NCBI RefSeq assembly: GCF_027853335.1
Contig: NZ_JAFEUS010000002.1
Coordinates: 1,038,514 to 1,102,513, forward strand
DNA: 64,000 nucleotides
From: Leucobacter sp. UCMA 4100
GTDB lineage: Bacteria; Actinomycetota; Actinomycetes; Actinomycetales; Microbacteriaceae
Direction of reading: 5' to 3'
Part shown: in pieces, positions 8,734 through 17,607 of the stretch
How positions within the stretch are numbered: position 1 is the stretch's first letter
Layout of the letters: each line of letters starts with the position of its first letter
Translations under genes and position numbers: made by a program
Notes under the pieces: model-generated
What the model was told of the DNA's origin: nothing
The model's database searches: none
The model's input: the letters and a program-made list of their open reading frames with translations, nothing else

Positions 8734-9587
8734 TGCGCCACTCCTTTTCGTTCGGTTGTTCGAATATTTCTGGTGATGATGCCCTGGCTCGGCGAGAAGA
8801 GCAACGCGAGCAGGAAGAAGAGGGTGGCCACGAGCGCGATGACGGGGCCCGAGGGCAGGTTCAGTTCGAAGCTCACGATGATGCCGACGAACGAGCTCAC
8901 GGCGCCGAGGCTCGCGGCGATCACGAGCATCGCGGGCAGCCGCTTGACGAGCAGCAGGGCGGTGGCGGCCGGGGTCACGAGCAACGAGATGACGAGCACA
9001 ACGCCCACGGTCTGCATTGAGGTGACGGTCACGAGCGTGAGCATGACGAGCACGAGGTACTGCAGTCGCTTCGTCTTGAAACCGTACACCTCGGCGCTCG
9101 CAGGGTCGAAGCTCGAGACGACGAGCTCTTTGTAGAGCAAGAGCACGGTAACGAGCACCACGGTACCCACGATGATCGAGACGATCATGTCTTCGGTGCG
9201 CACGGCAAGCACGTTGCCGAAGAGAATCGAGTTGAGGTCGATCGCGCTCTTGGCGTGGGCGATGAGCACGATGCCGAGCGCAAACATTGACGAGAGCATG
9301 ATGCCCATGGCCGCGTCTTGCTTCACGCGGGTGCGGTTTTGAATGAACCCCACGCCGAGCGCCGCGCAGAGGCCCGCGACCATCGCGCCCCAGAAGAAGT
9401 TGATGCCCAAGAGGTACGAGACCGCGACGCCGGGCACGACCGCGTGAGAAATCGCGTCACCCATAAGGGCGAGGCCACGCAGCATGACGAGGCTGCCGAT
9501 GACACCGCTAATGACGCCGGTGATGATCGAGACGACGAGGGCTTTTTGCAAGAACTCGTAGGCAAAGATATCGATGAGAAACTGCAT
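8730..9587 (-). CDS. Metal ABC transporter permease (ZnuB/MntB/TroC family)
   Basis: ABC-3 family permease of about 285 residues with eight or nine hydrophobic helices. The motif ALMGDAISHAVVPGVAVSYLLG in the first third is diagnostic. The start is the ATG at 9587, which overlaps the ATPase stop by one base (TAATG). The frame is open for another 146 codons upstream, but that stretch lies antiparallel-frame within the ATPase gene and reads as low-complexity Arg/Ala, so it is not coding. Middle gene of the ATPase-permease-lipoprotein operon. Confidence 0.93.
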   Translation of the reverse strand: MQFLIDIFAYEFLQKALVVSIITGVISGVIGSLVMLRGLALMGDAISHAVVPGVAVSYLLGINFFWGAMVAGLCAALGVGFIQNRTRVKQDAAMGIMLSSMFALGIVLIAHAKSAIDLNSILFGNVLAVRTEDMIVSIIVGTVVLVTVLLLYKELVVSSFDPASAEVYGFKTKRLQYLVLVMLTLVTVTSMQTVGVVLVISLLVTPAATALLLVKRLPAMLVIAASLGAVSSFVGIIVSFELNLPSGPVIALVATLFFLLALLFSPSQGIITRNIRTTERKGVAQ

Positions 9588-10354
9588 TATGCGGCCGCAC
9601 CTCCCGCCGGCGCGTGGCCTGCGCCGAGATGTGGAATGCCAAAGACTCGCTCGAGGTTGCCCGCGGTGAACGTGCTCTCGGCGGGCCCGATGGCCTGAAT
9701 GCCCCGGTTGACGAGCGCGACCCAGTCGCAGTAGTCGAGCACGGTCATGAGGTCGTGGTGCACCATGACGACGGTTACGCCGCGGGCCTTGAGCCCCTTC
9801 AGCACGCTCACGATGTTGCGCTCGCTCGCGGCGTCGACGCCCTGAAATGGCTCGTCCATGATGAGCAGCTCTGGCTCTTGCACGAGCGCCCTCGCGAGCA
9901 GCACACGCTGGCGCTGGCCGCCCGAGAGCTGGCCGATGGGGCGGCCAGCGAGATCGCCCAGCTCGACGAGTTCGAGCGCCTCGCGCGCCTGCTGCTTGTG
10001 CGCCTTGCGCGGGCGCTTGACCCAACCGAGGCCCGGGTAGGTGCCCATGAGCACGACGTCGAGCACGGTGACGGGAAAGGTGGGGTCGAGCGTGAGCGAC
10101 TGTGGCATGTAGGCCACCTTTGAGCGCACCGCGTCGAGGGGGCTCCCGAGAAACTCGACGTGCCCCGACGACTCTGGCAGCAGGCCAAGCGCCGCTTTGA
10201 GCAGCGTTGATTTGCCAGCACCGTTGGGCCCGACAACGCCCAACACGACGCCCCGTGGCACGTCGAATGAGACGCCGTCGAGCACGGTGTCGTGGCGGTA
10301 GGCCGCAGTGAGGTCACGAACGTGAACCGCGGGTTGCAAGATGTTTTGAGTCAT
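9587..10354 (-). CDS. Metal ABC transporter ATP-binding protein
   Basis: Nucleotide-binding subunit, about 255 residues from the chosen start. Walker A GPNGAGKST, signature LSGGQRQRVLLARAL, Walker B LLIMDEPFQGVD and H-loop HHD are all present. The frame is open to 10429, but the first 25 codons would run through the promoter and operator, so the ATG at 10354 (MTQNILQP...) is preferred. No Shine-Dalgarno motif precedes that ATG. First gene of the metal uptake operon and directly downstream of a DtxR/MntR-like palindrome. Confidence 0.92.
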   Translation of the reverse strand: MTQNILQPAVHVRDLTAAYRHDTVLDGVSFDVPRGVVLGVVGPNGAGKSTLLKAALGLLPESSGHVEFLGSPLDAVRSKVAYMPQSLTLDPTFPVTVLDVVLMGTYPGLGWVKRPRKAHKQQAREALELVELGDLAGRPIGQLSGGQRQRVLLARALVQEPELLIMDEPFQGVDAASERNIVSVLKGLKARGVTVVMVHHDLMTVLDYCDWVALVNRGIQAIGPAESTFTAGNLERVFGIPHLGAGHAPAGGAAA

Positions 10355-10364
10355 GGCGAAACTT

Positions 10365-10386
10365 AAAGTTAGGTGCACCGAACTTT
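10365..10386. promoter_or_regulatory. DtxR/MntR-like operator palindrome
   Basis: A 22-bp palindrome AAAGTT-A-GGTGCACC-G-AACTTT with only one mismatched pair lies 11 bp upstream of the first codon of the metal ABC operon, downstream of its promoter. The TTAGGT...ACC(T/G)AA arrangement fits the DtxR/IdeR/MntR family of metal-dependent repressors. Repression by Mn or Fe bound regulator is inferred. Confidence 0.8.
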
Positions 10387-10400
10387 TCGGATTAGCTCCC

Positions 10401-10429
10401 ACTGTAAATGCACTTCGCCCCATCGTCAA
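10401..10429 (-). promoter_or_regulatory. Sigma-70 type promoter of the metal ABC operon
   Basis: On the minus strand a -35 box TTGACG (10424-10429) and a -10 box TACAGT (10401-10406) are separated by 17 bp. The predicted transcript start falls about 10 bp before the 22-bp operator, so a bound repressor would block elongation or promoter clearance. Confidence 0.65.
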
Positions 10430-10495
10430 ATTGCCCTGCGACTCTCGACAAACAACCCGATATCATGGCGATATCAGCTGTACCAAAGGAGTGCC

Positions 10496-11446
10496 GTGAA
10501 TCGTGCCACCGTAACCGTGGGTGCCTCGCCGCTCACGGGTTTTCTTTTGGCGCTTGCTTCGGCAGGCAGCTTCGCCTTCTCGGGCATCTTCGCGAGCGCG
10601 CTCATCAGCGCCGGCTGGTCGCCAGGCGCCGCCGTCATCGCGCGCATTACCCTCGCGGCCCTCATCCTGCTTGTCCCGACCCTCATCATGATGCGCGGTA
10701 AGTGGCACCTCGTCGTGGCTGCATGGAAGCAGGTGCTGCTCTTCGGCATTCTCGCGGTCGCGGGCTGCCAGCTCGCCTTCTTTCTCGCGGTTGAGCACAT
10801 CGCGCCGAGCCTCGCGCTGCTCATCGAGTTCATGGGCCCCGTGCTGCTCATGCTCTTCTTCTGGGCCCGCACCCGCATTGCCCCGCACCAGCTCACGTTG
10901 CTCGGCGCCGTCATCGCGATCGCCGGCCTCGTCACCATCTCGGGCCTCGCCGTGGGCAGCAGCCTGCACCCCCTCGGCATCTTCTTCGCGCTCATCGCGG
11001 CCGTCGGCAACGCAACCTACTTCGCAACGGGGGCCACGACCGAGCACGGCATCCCTCCTCTGCCCTTCGTCGGCATCGGGCTCGGCGTCGCGAGCGTATT
11101 TCTCATCGCAGCGAGCGCCGTGGGCGTGCTGCCCTTCACCACGTCGACCGCGCCGGTCATTCTCGCTGGCGCCGAGGTGCCGCTCTGGGTTCCCATCGCC
11201 GGCATGGCGCTCATCTCGACGGTCATCTCGTACGTGCTCGGGGTCGCAGCTTCTCGCCGGCTCGGCGCGACGGTCGCGAGTTTTACCGGCTACTCTGAGC
11301 CGCTCTTCGCCATCGCGTGGAGCATCATGCTGCTCGGCATCGCCCCAACGACAACCGAGTGGATCGGCGCCGCCCTCATCATCGGTGGCGTCGCCGCGGT
11401 GAAGGCGGGCGAGGTCGTGCGCACGCGAAGCCTGCCGAAGCTGTAG
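10496..11446 (+). CDS. EamA/RhtA family transporter
   Basis: Drug/metabolite-transporter superfamily exporter of 316 residues with ten predicted transmembrane helices arranged as two EamA repeats. The motif FAFSGIFASALISAGWSP with AAVIARITLAALIL opens the first repeat, and SRRLGATVASFTGYSEPLFAIAW opens the last helices of the second, close to RhtA-type amino-acid/threonine exporters. The GTG at 10496 is chosen because AAAGGAG lies 5 bp upstream and the first helix starts soon after; the frame is open back to 10373 but would run through the divergent promoter. It shares the upstream region with the metal ABC operon. Confidence 0.88.
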   Translation: MNRATVTVGASPLTGFLLALASAGSFAFSGIFASALISAGWSPGAAVIARITLAALILLVPTLIMMRGKWHLVVAAWKQVLLFGILAVAGCQLAFFLAVEHIAPSLALLIEFMGPVLLMLFFWARTRIAPHQLTLLGAVIAIAGLVTISGLAVGSSLHPLGIFFALIAAVGNATYFATGATTEHGIPPLPFVGIGLGVASVFLIAASAVGVLPFTTSTAPVILAGAEVPLWVPIAGMALISTVISYVLGVAASRRLGATVASFTGYSEPLFAIAWSIMLLGIAPTTTEWIGAALIIGGVAAVKAGEVVRTRSLPKL

Positions 11447-11543
11447 CCCGCGCTTCAGCCGCCCGTTGGCTCAGATGCTGAACCCTCCCGCCCGGTTTTA
11501 ACAGCTTGCTCTGCAAAAATACGACGGGTATGCGAGGAGCACG

Positions 11544-12215
11544 ATGAATAACACGGCACGAGAAACGCAGGGCGTTCGCTTGACCCAGAGCAGCAGTGCG
11601 CGCTCAGGGCAGGTTGCCTTGAGGGCGCTCTATGTGGTGCTGTGCCTCGCCTGCCTCGCGGCGGTTTTTGCCCTGCAGCACTTCGCCATTCACACGGCTC
11701 GAGGGCAGAGCTTCGACCAGAACATCATGACCGCGCTCAGCGAGCAGACGGGAACCGTCGCCTCGTACTTGAGGCGCGGGCTCAACACCACCGTGCCGGT
11801 CGCGGTGGGCGTGCTCGTCATCGTTGCCCTCATCGCGCTCTTCCAACGCAAGATGCGCACGCTCACCCAGGTGATCGTGGTGTTCGCGGGGGCGAACCTC
11901 ACGGCTCAACTGCTCAAGCACGTGCTCATCGACCGGCCAACGCTCGTCGAGCACCTCGGGGTCTACGGCAACTCGTTTCCGTCGGGCCACGTCACGATCG
12001 CTGCGGCGGCTGCCGGAGTGCTCTTCTTCTCGACCTCGCACCGAAACGTCGCGGGAGTACTCACGGCACTCGCCGGCATCTGGGCCGTGCTCATCGGCAT
12101 CGCCACGGTCGTGAGCGCGTGGCATCGCCCGAGCGACGTGCTCGGCGGCTTTCTCATCGTCGCCGCATGGGTCTTCGCCGCGCAGGCGCTGTGGGGGCCG
12201 GCTAAGTCGGCCTGA
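11544..12215 (+). CDS. PAP2 superfamily phosphatase (undecaprenyl/phosphatidic acid type)
   Basis: Integral membrane phosphatase of 223 residues. All three PAP2 signature blocks are visible: KHVLIDRP, the PSGH motif in NSFPSGHVTIA, and SAWHRPSDVLGG with the catalytic His. About six hydrophobic helices surround them. Such enzymes dephosphorylate phosphatidic acid, undecaprenyl pyrophosphate or related lipid phosphates on the outer face of the membrane. GAGGAG precedes the ATG by 4 bp. Convergent with chorismate mutase with only 9 bp between. Confidence 0.9.
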   Translation: MNNTARETQGVRLTQSSSARSGQVALRALYVVLCLACLAAVFALQHFAIHTARGQSFDQNIMTALSEQTGTVASYLRRGLNTTVPVAVGVLVIVALIALFQRKMRTLTQVIVVFAGANLTAQLLKHVLIDRPTLVEHLGVYGNSFPSGHVTIAAAAAGVLFFSTSHRNVAGVLTALAGIWAVLIGIATVVSAWHRPSDVLGGFLIVAAWVFAAQALWGPAKSA

Positions 12216-12224
12216 TCCGCACCG

Positions 12225-12533
12225 CTACGCTTCGGGAACGCCCTGCTCGGCGATGCGCGTGTGGTGGTGAATCACCTCGGCGACCACGAAGTTAAACCAC
12301 TTCTCAGCGAACACCGGGTCGAGGTGCGCGTCGGCCGCGAGCTCCTTCAGACGCGCCGTCTGCCGCGCCTCGCGAGCAAGGTCGGCGGGCGGCATCTGGT
12401 GCTTGGCCTTCAGCTCGCCGACCTGCTGCGTGCACCGAAACCGCTCCGCGAGCATATACATGAGCGAGGCGTCGATGTTATCGATGCTTGAGCGCAACCG
12501 CTCAAGCTCTGCCTGCGGATCGATTTCGGGCAT
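12225..12533 (-). CDS. Chorismate mutase, AroQ class
   Basis: All-helical AroQ-type enzyme of 102 residues that would convert chorismate to prephenate for Phe/Tyr synthesis. The motif ELERLRSSIDNIDASLMYMLAERF..TQQVGELKAKHQMP contains the conserved Arg, Asp and Lys of the active site. It has no secretion signal and is a free-standing domain, as in other actinobacteria, where it may act with DAHP synthase. AAGGAG lies 6 bp before the ATG. It follows purA by 35 bp on the same strand. Confidence 0.88.
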   Translation of the reverse strand: MPEIDPQAELERLRSSIDNIDASLMYMLAERFRCTQQVGELKAKHQMPPADLAREARQTARLKELAADAHLDPVFAEKWFNFVVAEVIHHHTRIAEQGVPEA

Positions 12534-12568
12534 CAGTACTCCTTATCGAGGCCAGCTACGTGACCGCT

Positions 12569-13855
12569 CTAGCCGAGCAGATCGTGCAGCTCAACCACCT
12601 GTTCACGCTCGGGGCCAACGCCCACTGCCGAGATGCGGGCGCCACTCATCGCTTCGAGCGCGCGAATGTACGCCTGCGCGTTCTCGGGCAGATCGGCGAA
12701 CTCGCGGCAGTCAGAAATGTCTTCGTCCCAGCCGTCGAACTCTTCGTAGATCGGCTTCGCGTGGTGAAAGTCGGTCTGGTTGACGGGCATCTCGTCGTGG
12801 CGCACGCCGTTCACGTCGTAGGCGACGCACACGGGAATCTTCTTGAGACCAGAGAGCACGTCGAGCTTCGTGAGCACGAAGTCGGTCACGCCGTTGATGC
12901 GGGCCGAGTAGCGCGCGATCGGGGCGTCGTACCAGCCGCAACGACGCGGGCGGCCGGTCGTGGTGCCGAACTCGAAGCCCTGGTTGCGCAGGTAATCACC
13001 CGATTCGTCGAAGAGCTCGGTCGGGAACGGGCCCGAACCCACGCGCGTCGCGTAGGCCTTGACGACCGAGATGATGCGAGTGATCGCGTGCGGGGGCAGC
13101 CCCGAACCCGTCGATGCGCCGCCAGCGGTCGCGTTTGAAGAGGTGACGAACGGGTAGGTACCGTGGTCGATGTCGAGCATCGTTGCCTGGCCAGCCTCAA
13201 AGAGAATCGTCTTGTCGTCTTCGAGCGCGTTGTGCAGCAGCAGCCCGGTGTCGCAAACCATGGGCTCGAGCAGTTCGCGGTACGAGAGCAGCTCTTCAAC
13301 AACCTCGTCGGCTTCGATGGCGCGACGGTTGTACATTTTCACGAGCATCTGGTTCTTCTGCGCGAGGGCCGCTTCGACCTTCTGGCGCAAAATACCCTCG
13401 TCGAAGATGTCCTGAATGCGAATGCCCACGCGGTTGATCTTGTCGGCGTAAGCCGGCCCGATGCCGCGACCGGTCGTGCCGATCTGGCGCTTGCCAAGGA
13501 AGCGCTCGGTGACCTTGTCGAGCGTGCGGTGGTACTGGGTGATGACGTGCGCGTTGGCGCTCACCTTGAGGCGCGAAACGTCGACACCTCGGCTGCTGAG
13601 CGCATCGAGCTCGCCCTTCAGCACCTCAATGTCGACGACAACGCCGTTGGCGATCACGGGAACAACGCCGGGCGTCAGGATGCCCGAGGGCAGCAGGTGC
13701 AGTGCATACTTCTCGTCGCCCACGACGACGGTGTGCCCTGCGTTGTTGCCGCCGTTAAACTTCACGACGTAATCAACGCGGCTACCGAGCAGGTCGGTTG
13801 CCCGGCCCTTGCCTTCGTCGCCCCACTGGGCACCGGTAATGAGAACTGCGGGCAT
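12569..13855 (-). CDS. purA: Adenylosuccinate synthetase
   Basis: Full-length enzyme of 428 residues, GTP-dependent ligation of IMP and aspartate in AMP synthesis. The N-terminal P-loop [17 protein letters not shown], the [14 protein letters not shown] segment, [12 protein letters not shown] and the C-terminal [12 protein letters not shown] are all characteristic. The ATG at 13855 is chosen: AAGGGG sits just upstream and [17 protein letters not shown] is the normal N-terminus. It begins one base after the stop of the DUF3151 gene, implying translational coupling. Confidence 0.97.
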   Translation of the reverse strand: MPAVLITGAQWGDEGKGRATDLLGSRVDYVVKFNGGNNAGHTVVVGDEKYALHLLPSGILTPGVVPVIANGVVVDIEVLKGELDALSSRGVDVSRLKVSANAHVITQYHRTLDKVTERFLGKRQIGTTGRGIGPAYADKINRVGIRIQDIFDEGILRQKVEAALAQKNQMLVKMYNRRAIEADEVVEELLSYRELLEPMVCDTGLLLHNALEDDKTILFEAGQATMLDIDHGTYPFVTSSNATAGGASTGSGLPPHAITRIISVVKAYATRVGSGPFPTELFDESGDYLRNQGFEFGTTTGRPRRCGWYDAPIARYSARINGVTDFVLTKLDVLSGLKKIPVCVAYDVNGVRHDEMPVNQTDFHHAKPIYEEFDGWDEDISDCREFADLPENAQAYIRALEAMSGARISAVGVGPEREQVVELHDLLG

Positions 13856-13856
13856 T

Positions 13857-14273
13857 TCAGCCCCTTCCTTCAATGTGGGCGACCGCTTCAGGGTCAGCCC
13901 CGGTTAAAAATTCGGTGAGGCGTTCGACCTCGGTGGTCTCGCCAATGTGTGCGGCGGATCGGCGCAGTGCGTACAGCGCGCGCAGCACGCCGCGGTTCGG
14001 CTCGTGGCTCCAGGGAACGGACCCGTGGCCCTTCCACCCCGCGCGACGCAGCGCATCGAGGCCGCGGTGATAGCCCACGCGAGCAAACGCGTAGCTCTCG
14101 ACCTCGCGGCCCTCGGCGTCAGCCTGGTCGGCGAGCAGCGCCCACGCGAGTGGTGACTCTGGGTGTGCTCGAACCACGCTCTCGAGAGTTTCTTCGTTCT
14201 CGAGAGCCCGTACTACGTCTACCTCGGCAGGGAGCCTCGTGGGCTCTGGGCCGAGCAAATTCTCGCCGATCAC
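13857..14273 (-). CDS. DUF3151 family protein
   Basis: Small cytosolic protein, about 138 residues, of the actinobacterial DUF3151 family. Typical elements are [18 protein letters not shown] at the N-terminus, [32 protein letters not shown] and [19 protein letters not shown]. The GTG at 14273 gives the usual [11 protein letters not shown] start; an in-frame ATG at 14306 would add 11 residues. Function unknown; the helical [14 protein letters not shown] part resembles tetratricopeptide helices. It is directly upstream of purA, a linkage I associate with actinobacteria. Confidence 0.82.
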   Translation of the reverse strand: MIGENLLGPEPTRLPAEVDVVRALENEETLESVVRAHPESPLAWALLADQADAEGREVESYAFARVGYHRGLDALRRAGWKGHGSVPWSHEPNRGVLRALYALRRSAAHIGETTEVERLTEFLTGADPEAVAHIEGRG

Positions 14274-14366
14274 GGGCTTCAGTCTACCCGAGTACCGCGC
14301 GGCCACTCAAAAAGTTACGGCACATTGCGCGGCACCCGGGCGTTGCTCGCCGGCTCAGGCGGCGTA

Positions 14367-14855
14367 CTACCTGAAGTTTACAAACTGAAGCGCGACGTCA
14401 ATGTCGGCTTCTTTGAGCAGGGCGATGGTCGCCTGGAGGTCGTCACGGCTCTTCGAGCTGACGCGCAACTCATCACCCTGAATCTGGCTCTTGACGCCCT
14501 TCGGGCCCTCGTCGCGAATGAGCTTGTTGAGCTTCTTCGCCGATGCCTGGTCGATGCCCTCTTTAAGCTTCGACTCGATGCGGTACTCCTTGCCGCTCGC
14601 GAAGGGTTCGCCCGAGTCGAGGGTTTTCAGCGACATGCCACGGCGAATGAACTTCGACTGCAGCACGTCGAGGGCCGCGAGCGCGCGCTCCTCTGAGTTC
14701 GCCTTAATGAGAATCGTCTCGCCCGAGAGCGTGACCTCGGCGCCGACGCCCTTGAAGTCGTAGCGCTGCTCGATCTCCTTGCGCGCCTGGTTGGTCGCGT
14801 TCTCGACCTCCATGTGGTCGATCTTGCTTACTACGTCAAACGATGAATCTGCCAT
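14367..14855 (-). CDS. YajQ family nucleotide-binding protein (UPF0234)
   Basis: Protein of 162 residues of the YajQ family, which binds nucleotides and in some bacteria cyclic di-GMP. Recognisable blocks are [62 protein letters not shown] and the C-terminal [10 protein letters not shown]. The ATG at 14855 gives the standard N-terminus; the 11 codons upstream are not conserved in type. It stands alone between the DUF3151 and CueP-like genes. Confidence 0.92.
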   Translation of the reverse strand: MADSSFDVVSKIDHMEVENATNQARKEIEQRYDFKGVGAEVTLSGETILIKANSEERALAALDVLQSKFIRRGMSLKTLDSGEPFASGKEYRIESKLKEGIDQASAKKLNKLIRDEGPKGVKSQIQGDELRVSSKSRDDLQATIALLKEADIDVALQFVNFR

Positions 14856-14880
14856 GCCATAACCATACGACAGATCGCAG

Positions 14881-14897
14881 ACCCGCACAGAGCGGGT
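14881..14897 (-). terminator. Small hairpin, possible terminator of the CueP-like gene
   Basis: Arms ACCCGC (14881-14886) and GCGGGT (14892-14897) with a 5-base loop lie 9 bp after the stop of the leftward CueP-like gene. There is no clear T run, so termination is uncertain. Confidence 0.4.
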
Positions 14898-14905
14898 TGT
14901 CTCTA

Positions 14906-15520
14906 CTAGCTGAGCTGCAACGTCGTGATGCAGGTCGGGTCGTCATCATCGGTTTCAACAATGATCTTGCCCGCGCCCTTCTCGCTCGTCATCGAGACCT
15001 CGTAGCTCGAGCCTCGCGACAGCCACAACCCCAGAAATCCGTTGTCGAACGTCGTCAGCCTCGTCTGCTCGACGACTTTGCCCGTCTCACGGTCGGTCAC
15101 CGTCACATCGACGTCGAGGTTGCCGAACTCACCGAGGCACGTCGTGAGTGAATGGTAAAAGCACTCGTGCGTCTGGGTCGCAAAGGGCGCGATGGAGACG
15201 TAGAACGCGTCGTCGGGCATGGGCAGTACCACGACTTCTTCGCCAGGTTCGCCCGCGGCGACCGTTAGCTGCAACTCGGCTGGCGTGATCGAAGCGAAGA
15301 GGTTCTCTGGGCGATCGGCAACGGTCATCGCGTCGAGGCGCGTGATCGTCTCACGCGCATCAAGCCTCTCAAGCCCGAACGTCTCGAGCTCGGCCACAGC
15401 CTGCGGGCTCGGCCCCTCGCCAGCCTCGCCACCTGCCGCGCAACCGCTCAGGGCGAGCGCGAGGGCAGCGATAACCGCTGCGGTACGCAGCTTGATCCGC
15501 CCCGCGCTCGTCACTGTCAT
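14906..15520 (-). CDS. CueP family copper-binding lipoprotein
   Basis: Exported lipoprotein of 204 residues with lipobox LSGC (Cys at about 27). The mature part matches the CueP family: [19 protein letters not shown], the block [16 protein letters not shown] with two Cys and two His, [10 protein letters not shown], and the C-terminal [11 protein letters not shown] with a third Cys. In Salmonella CueP is a periplasmic copper store that supplies SodC; three conserved Cys are the copper ligands. Here it would be anchored on the outer face of the membrane. It begins 5 bp after glmS ends. No CueR-type regulator is beside it. Confidence 0.85.
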   Translation of the reverse strand: MTVTSAGRIKLRTAAVIAALALALSGCAAGGEAGEGPSPQAVAELETFGLERLDARETITRLDAMTVADRPENLFASITPAELQLTVAAGEPGEEVVVLPMPDDAFYVSIAPFATQTHECFYHSLTTCLGEFGNLDVDVTVTDRETGKVVEQTRLTTFDNGFLGLWLSRGSSYEVSMTSEKGAGKIIVETDDDDPTCITTLQLS

Positions 15521-15525
15521 GCCGA

Positions 15526-17472
15526 TTACTCTACCGTGACCGACTTCGCCAGGTTGCGAGGCTGGTCAACGTCGAGTCCCTTCGCCGCGGCGATCTCGAG
15601 AGCAAGCCACTGCAGCGGCACAATCTTCGTGAGTGACTCGGCGAGATCGGCACCCGAGGCGACGAGCTGTGGCTCCGCCGCCGAGTCGTCACCCGCGGCC
15701 CCGGCGACGCCAGCGGTCGCGGCGAGCCGCGCCACGTCTGCCTCCTGCACCGCGATGACCGCGTCGCAGGCATCGGCCGCGAGCGCGTCACCGTGACCCG
15801 CGATAGCGATCACGCGGGCGCCTCGCGCACGCACCTCTTGCACGTTCGAGAGCACCTTGGCGTGCATCAGCGGCGCGGCATCCTTCGAGGGAACAATGAC
15901 CACGACGATCTGCCCCTCTTCGATAAGCGCGATAGGGCCGTGCTTGAGCTCGCCCGCCGCAAAGCCCTCTGCATGAATGTACGCGAGCTCTTTCACCTTG
16001 AGCGCCGCCTCAAGCGCTGCCGGGTAGCCGACGTTGCGGCCAAGAAAAATGATCGACGTCGTGTCGCGCAACTCGTGAGCAACCGAGCGAACCGACTCGT
16101 GCGTCTCGACCGCGAGCTTCACGAGCTCTGGCAGCGTGGCCAGCGTCGCAACCACGAGCGGGTGCGATTCGCCGCGAACCCTTGCGAGATGCAGGCCGAT
16201 CAGTGCGAGCGCCGTCACCTGCGCCGTGTACGCCTTGGTCGATGCGACAGCCACCTCAGGGCCGGCATGGGTGTAGACCGTCGCGTCTGAGTCACGCGGA
16301 ATCGACGCGCTCTGCGTGTTACACACCGAGATCGTTCGCGCACCGAGCGCGACCGCGTGCTTGACCGCCATGAGCGTGTCCATCGTTTCGCCCGACTGGC
16401 TCACCGAAATCACGAGCGTCTCGGGAGTAATGATCTGCTCTGAGTAGCGAAACTCGTGGCTCAGCTGCACCTCGACGGGCACCCTCGCCCAGCTCTCGAT
16501 GAGGTACTTGGCAACGTGCCCCGCGTATGAGGCGGTACCACAGGCGATGACGATGATGCGCGTCACCGACCGCAGCACGTCGTCACCGAGCTCGGTCAGC
16601 TCGGGAACCTCAACGTAGGCAGCACCGTCAGCGCCTTCGTGCACGCGCCCCACGAGTGTCTGCTCGACCGCCTGAGGCTGCTCGCTGATCTCTTTGGCCA
16701 TGAACGACGGCCACCCACCGCGTGTTGCCGTCGAAGCGTCCCACGACACCTCGAAGCGCTCGGGCTCTACCTCAGTGCCCGCGTAGTCGGTCACCCGAAT
16801 GCCAGCGTCGGTCACCACAACGATGCGGTCGTCATCAATCACAGCGGCCCGGGTCGTCTCGCTCACAAACGCGGCGACGTCAGAACCGAGAAAGAACTCC
16901 CCCTCGCCAAAGCCAACGACGAGCGGAGAGTGGTGCTTTGCGGCAACGATCGTTCCCGGCTCGCCCCGGTGAATCGCGAGCAGCGTGTACGTGCCGCGAA
17001 GCCTCGGCACGACGAGCCGAAAGGCGCTCTCAAGCGAACCGGTCTCAGCGACGGCCCTGCCGACGAGCTGAGCGACCACCTCGGTGTCGGTCTCGCTCAC
17101 GAGACGCACCCCGGCGGTCACGAGCTCTTCGCGCAGCTCGGCATAGTTCTCGACGATGCCATTGTGAATGAGGGCGACCCTGCCGCTCTTATCGAGATGG
17201 GGGTGCGCATTTTCATCGGTGGGCCCGCCGTGGGTCGCCCACCGGGTGTGCCCAATACCTGCGCTTGCAGCGGGCAGCGGGTAGGCCTCGAGTGCTTCCT
17301 TGAGCACGCGCAGTTTGCCCGCACGCTTCTCAAGCGCGATTGGTTCGCCGGGATCCTCGGGCACAACGGCGATGCCGGCCGAGTCGTAGCCGCGGTACTC
17401 CAGTCGTTCGAGACCGGGCAGCAGCCGTTCAACCGTGTTTTTCGGACCTACGTAACCTACGATTCCACACAT
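15526..17472 (-). CDS. glmS: Glutamine-fructose-6-phosphate aminotransferase (isomerizing)
   Basis: GlmS of about 648 residues, making glucosamine-6-phosphate for peptidoglycan. The N-terminal class II glutaminase starts MCGIVGYVG with the catalytic Cys next to the initiator. Two SIS domains follow (SHEFRYSEQIITPETLVISVSQSGETMDT and IFLGRNVGYPAALEAALKVKELAYIHAEGFAAGELKHGP). The C-terminus DQPRNLAKSVTVE is diagnostic. The ATG at 17472 is certain because Cys must be residue 2. An Ala/Asp/Glu-rich insert near residues 580-605 (VAGAAGDDSAAEPQLVASGA) is unusual relative to E. coli GlmS. Confidence 0.97.
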   Translation of the reverse strand: MCGIVGYVGPKNTVERLLPGLERLEYRGYDSAGIAVVPEDPGEPIALEKRAGKLRVLKEALEAYPLPAASAGIGHTRWATHGGPTDENAHPHLDKSGRVALIHNGIVENYAELREELVTAGVRLVSETDTEVVAQLVGRAVAETGSLESAFRLVVPRLRGTYTLLAIHRGEPGTIVAAKHHSPLVVGFGEGEFFLGSDVAAFVSETTRAAVIDDDRIVVVTDAGIRVTDYAGTEVEPERFEVSWDASTATRGGWPSFMAKEISEQPQAVEQTLVGRVHEGADGAAYVEVPELTELGDDVLRSVTRIIVIACGTASYAGHVAKYLIESWARVPVEVQLSHEFRYSEQIITPETLVISVSQSGETMDTLMAVKHAVALGARTISVCNTQSASIPRDSDATVYTHAGPEVAVASTKAYTAQVTALALIGLHLARVRGESHPLVVATLATLPELVKLAVETHESVRSVAHELRDTTSIIFLGRNVGYPAALEAALKVKELAYIHAEGFAAGELKHGPIALIEEGQIVVVIVPSKDAAPLMHAKVLSNVQEVRARGARVIAIAGHGDALAADACDAVIAVQEADVARLAATAGVAGAAGDDSAAEPQLVASGADLAESLTKIVPLQWLALEIAAAKGLDVDQPRNLAKSVTVE

Positions 17473-17515
17473 GAAAAAAGCGTATTGCGTGAACCCACTT
17501 CCCCGCCGAAAATTC

Positions 17516-17570
17516 GGGGCCAGGGGCAAAAGTTCACAGTAAATGCGAAGTTTTCTTGGCCCCCGGCCCC
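17516..17570 (-). terminator. Rho-independent terminator downstream of the AI-2E family gene
   Basis: Arms GGGGCCAGGGGC (17516-17527) and the complementary GGCCCCCGGCCCC (17558-17570) enclose a 30-base loop, followed on the minus strand by GAATTTT. It separates the AI-2E family gene from glmS. Confidence 0.65.
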
Positions 17571-17607
17571 AGTTCGTGCGGTGATGAGGCCCCGACGGCC
17601 CTCAGCG

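Noticed and set aside
8730-10025. Metal permease frame extended by 146 codons upstream
   Set aside because: The extension lies inside the ATPase gene in another frame and reads as Arg/Ala/Gly low complexity. ATG at 9587 with the TAATG overlap is the natural start.
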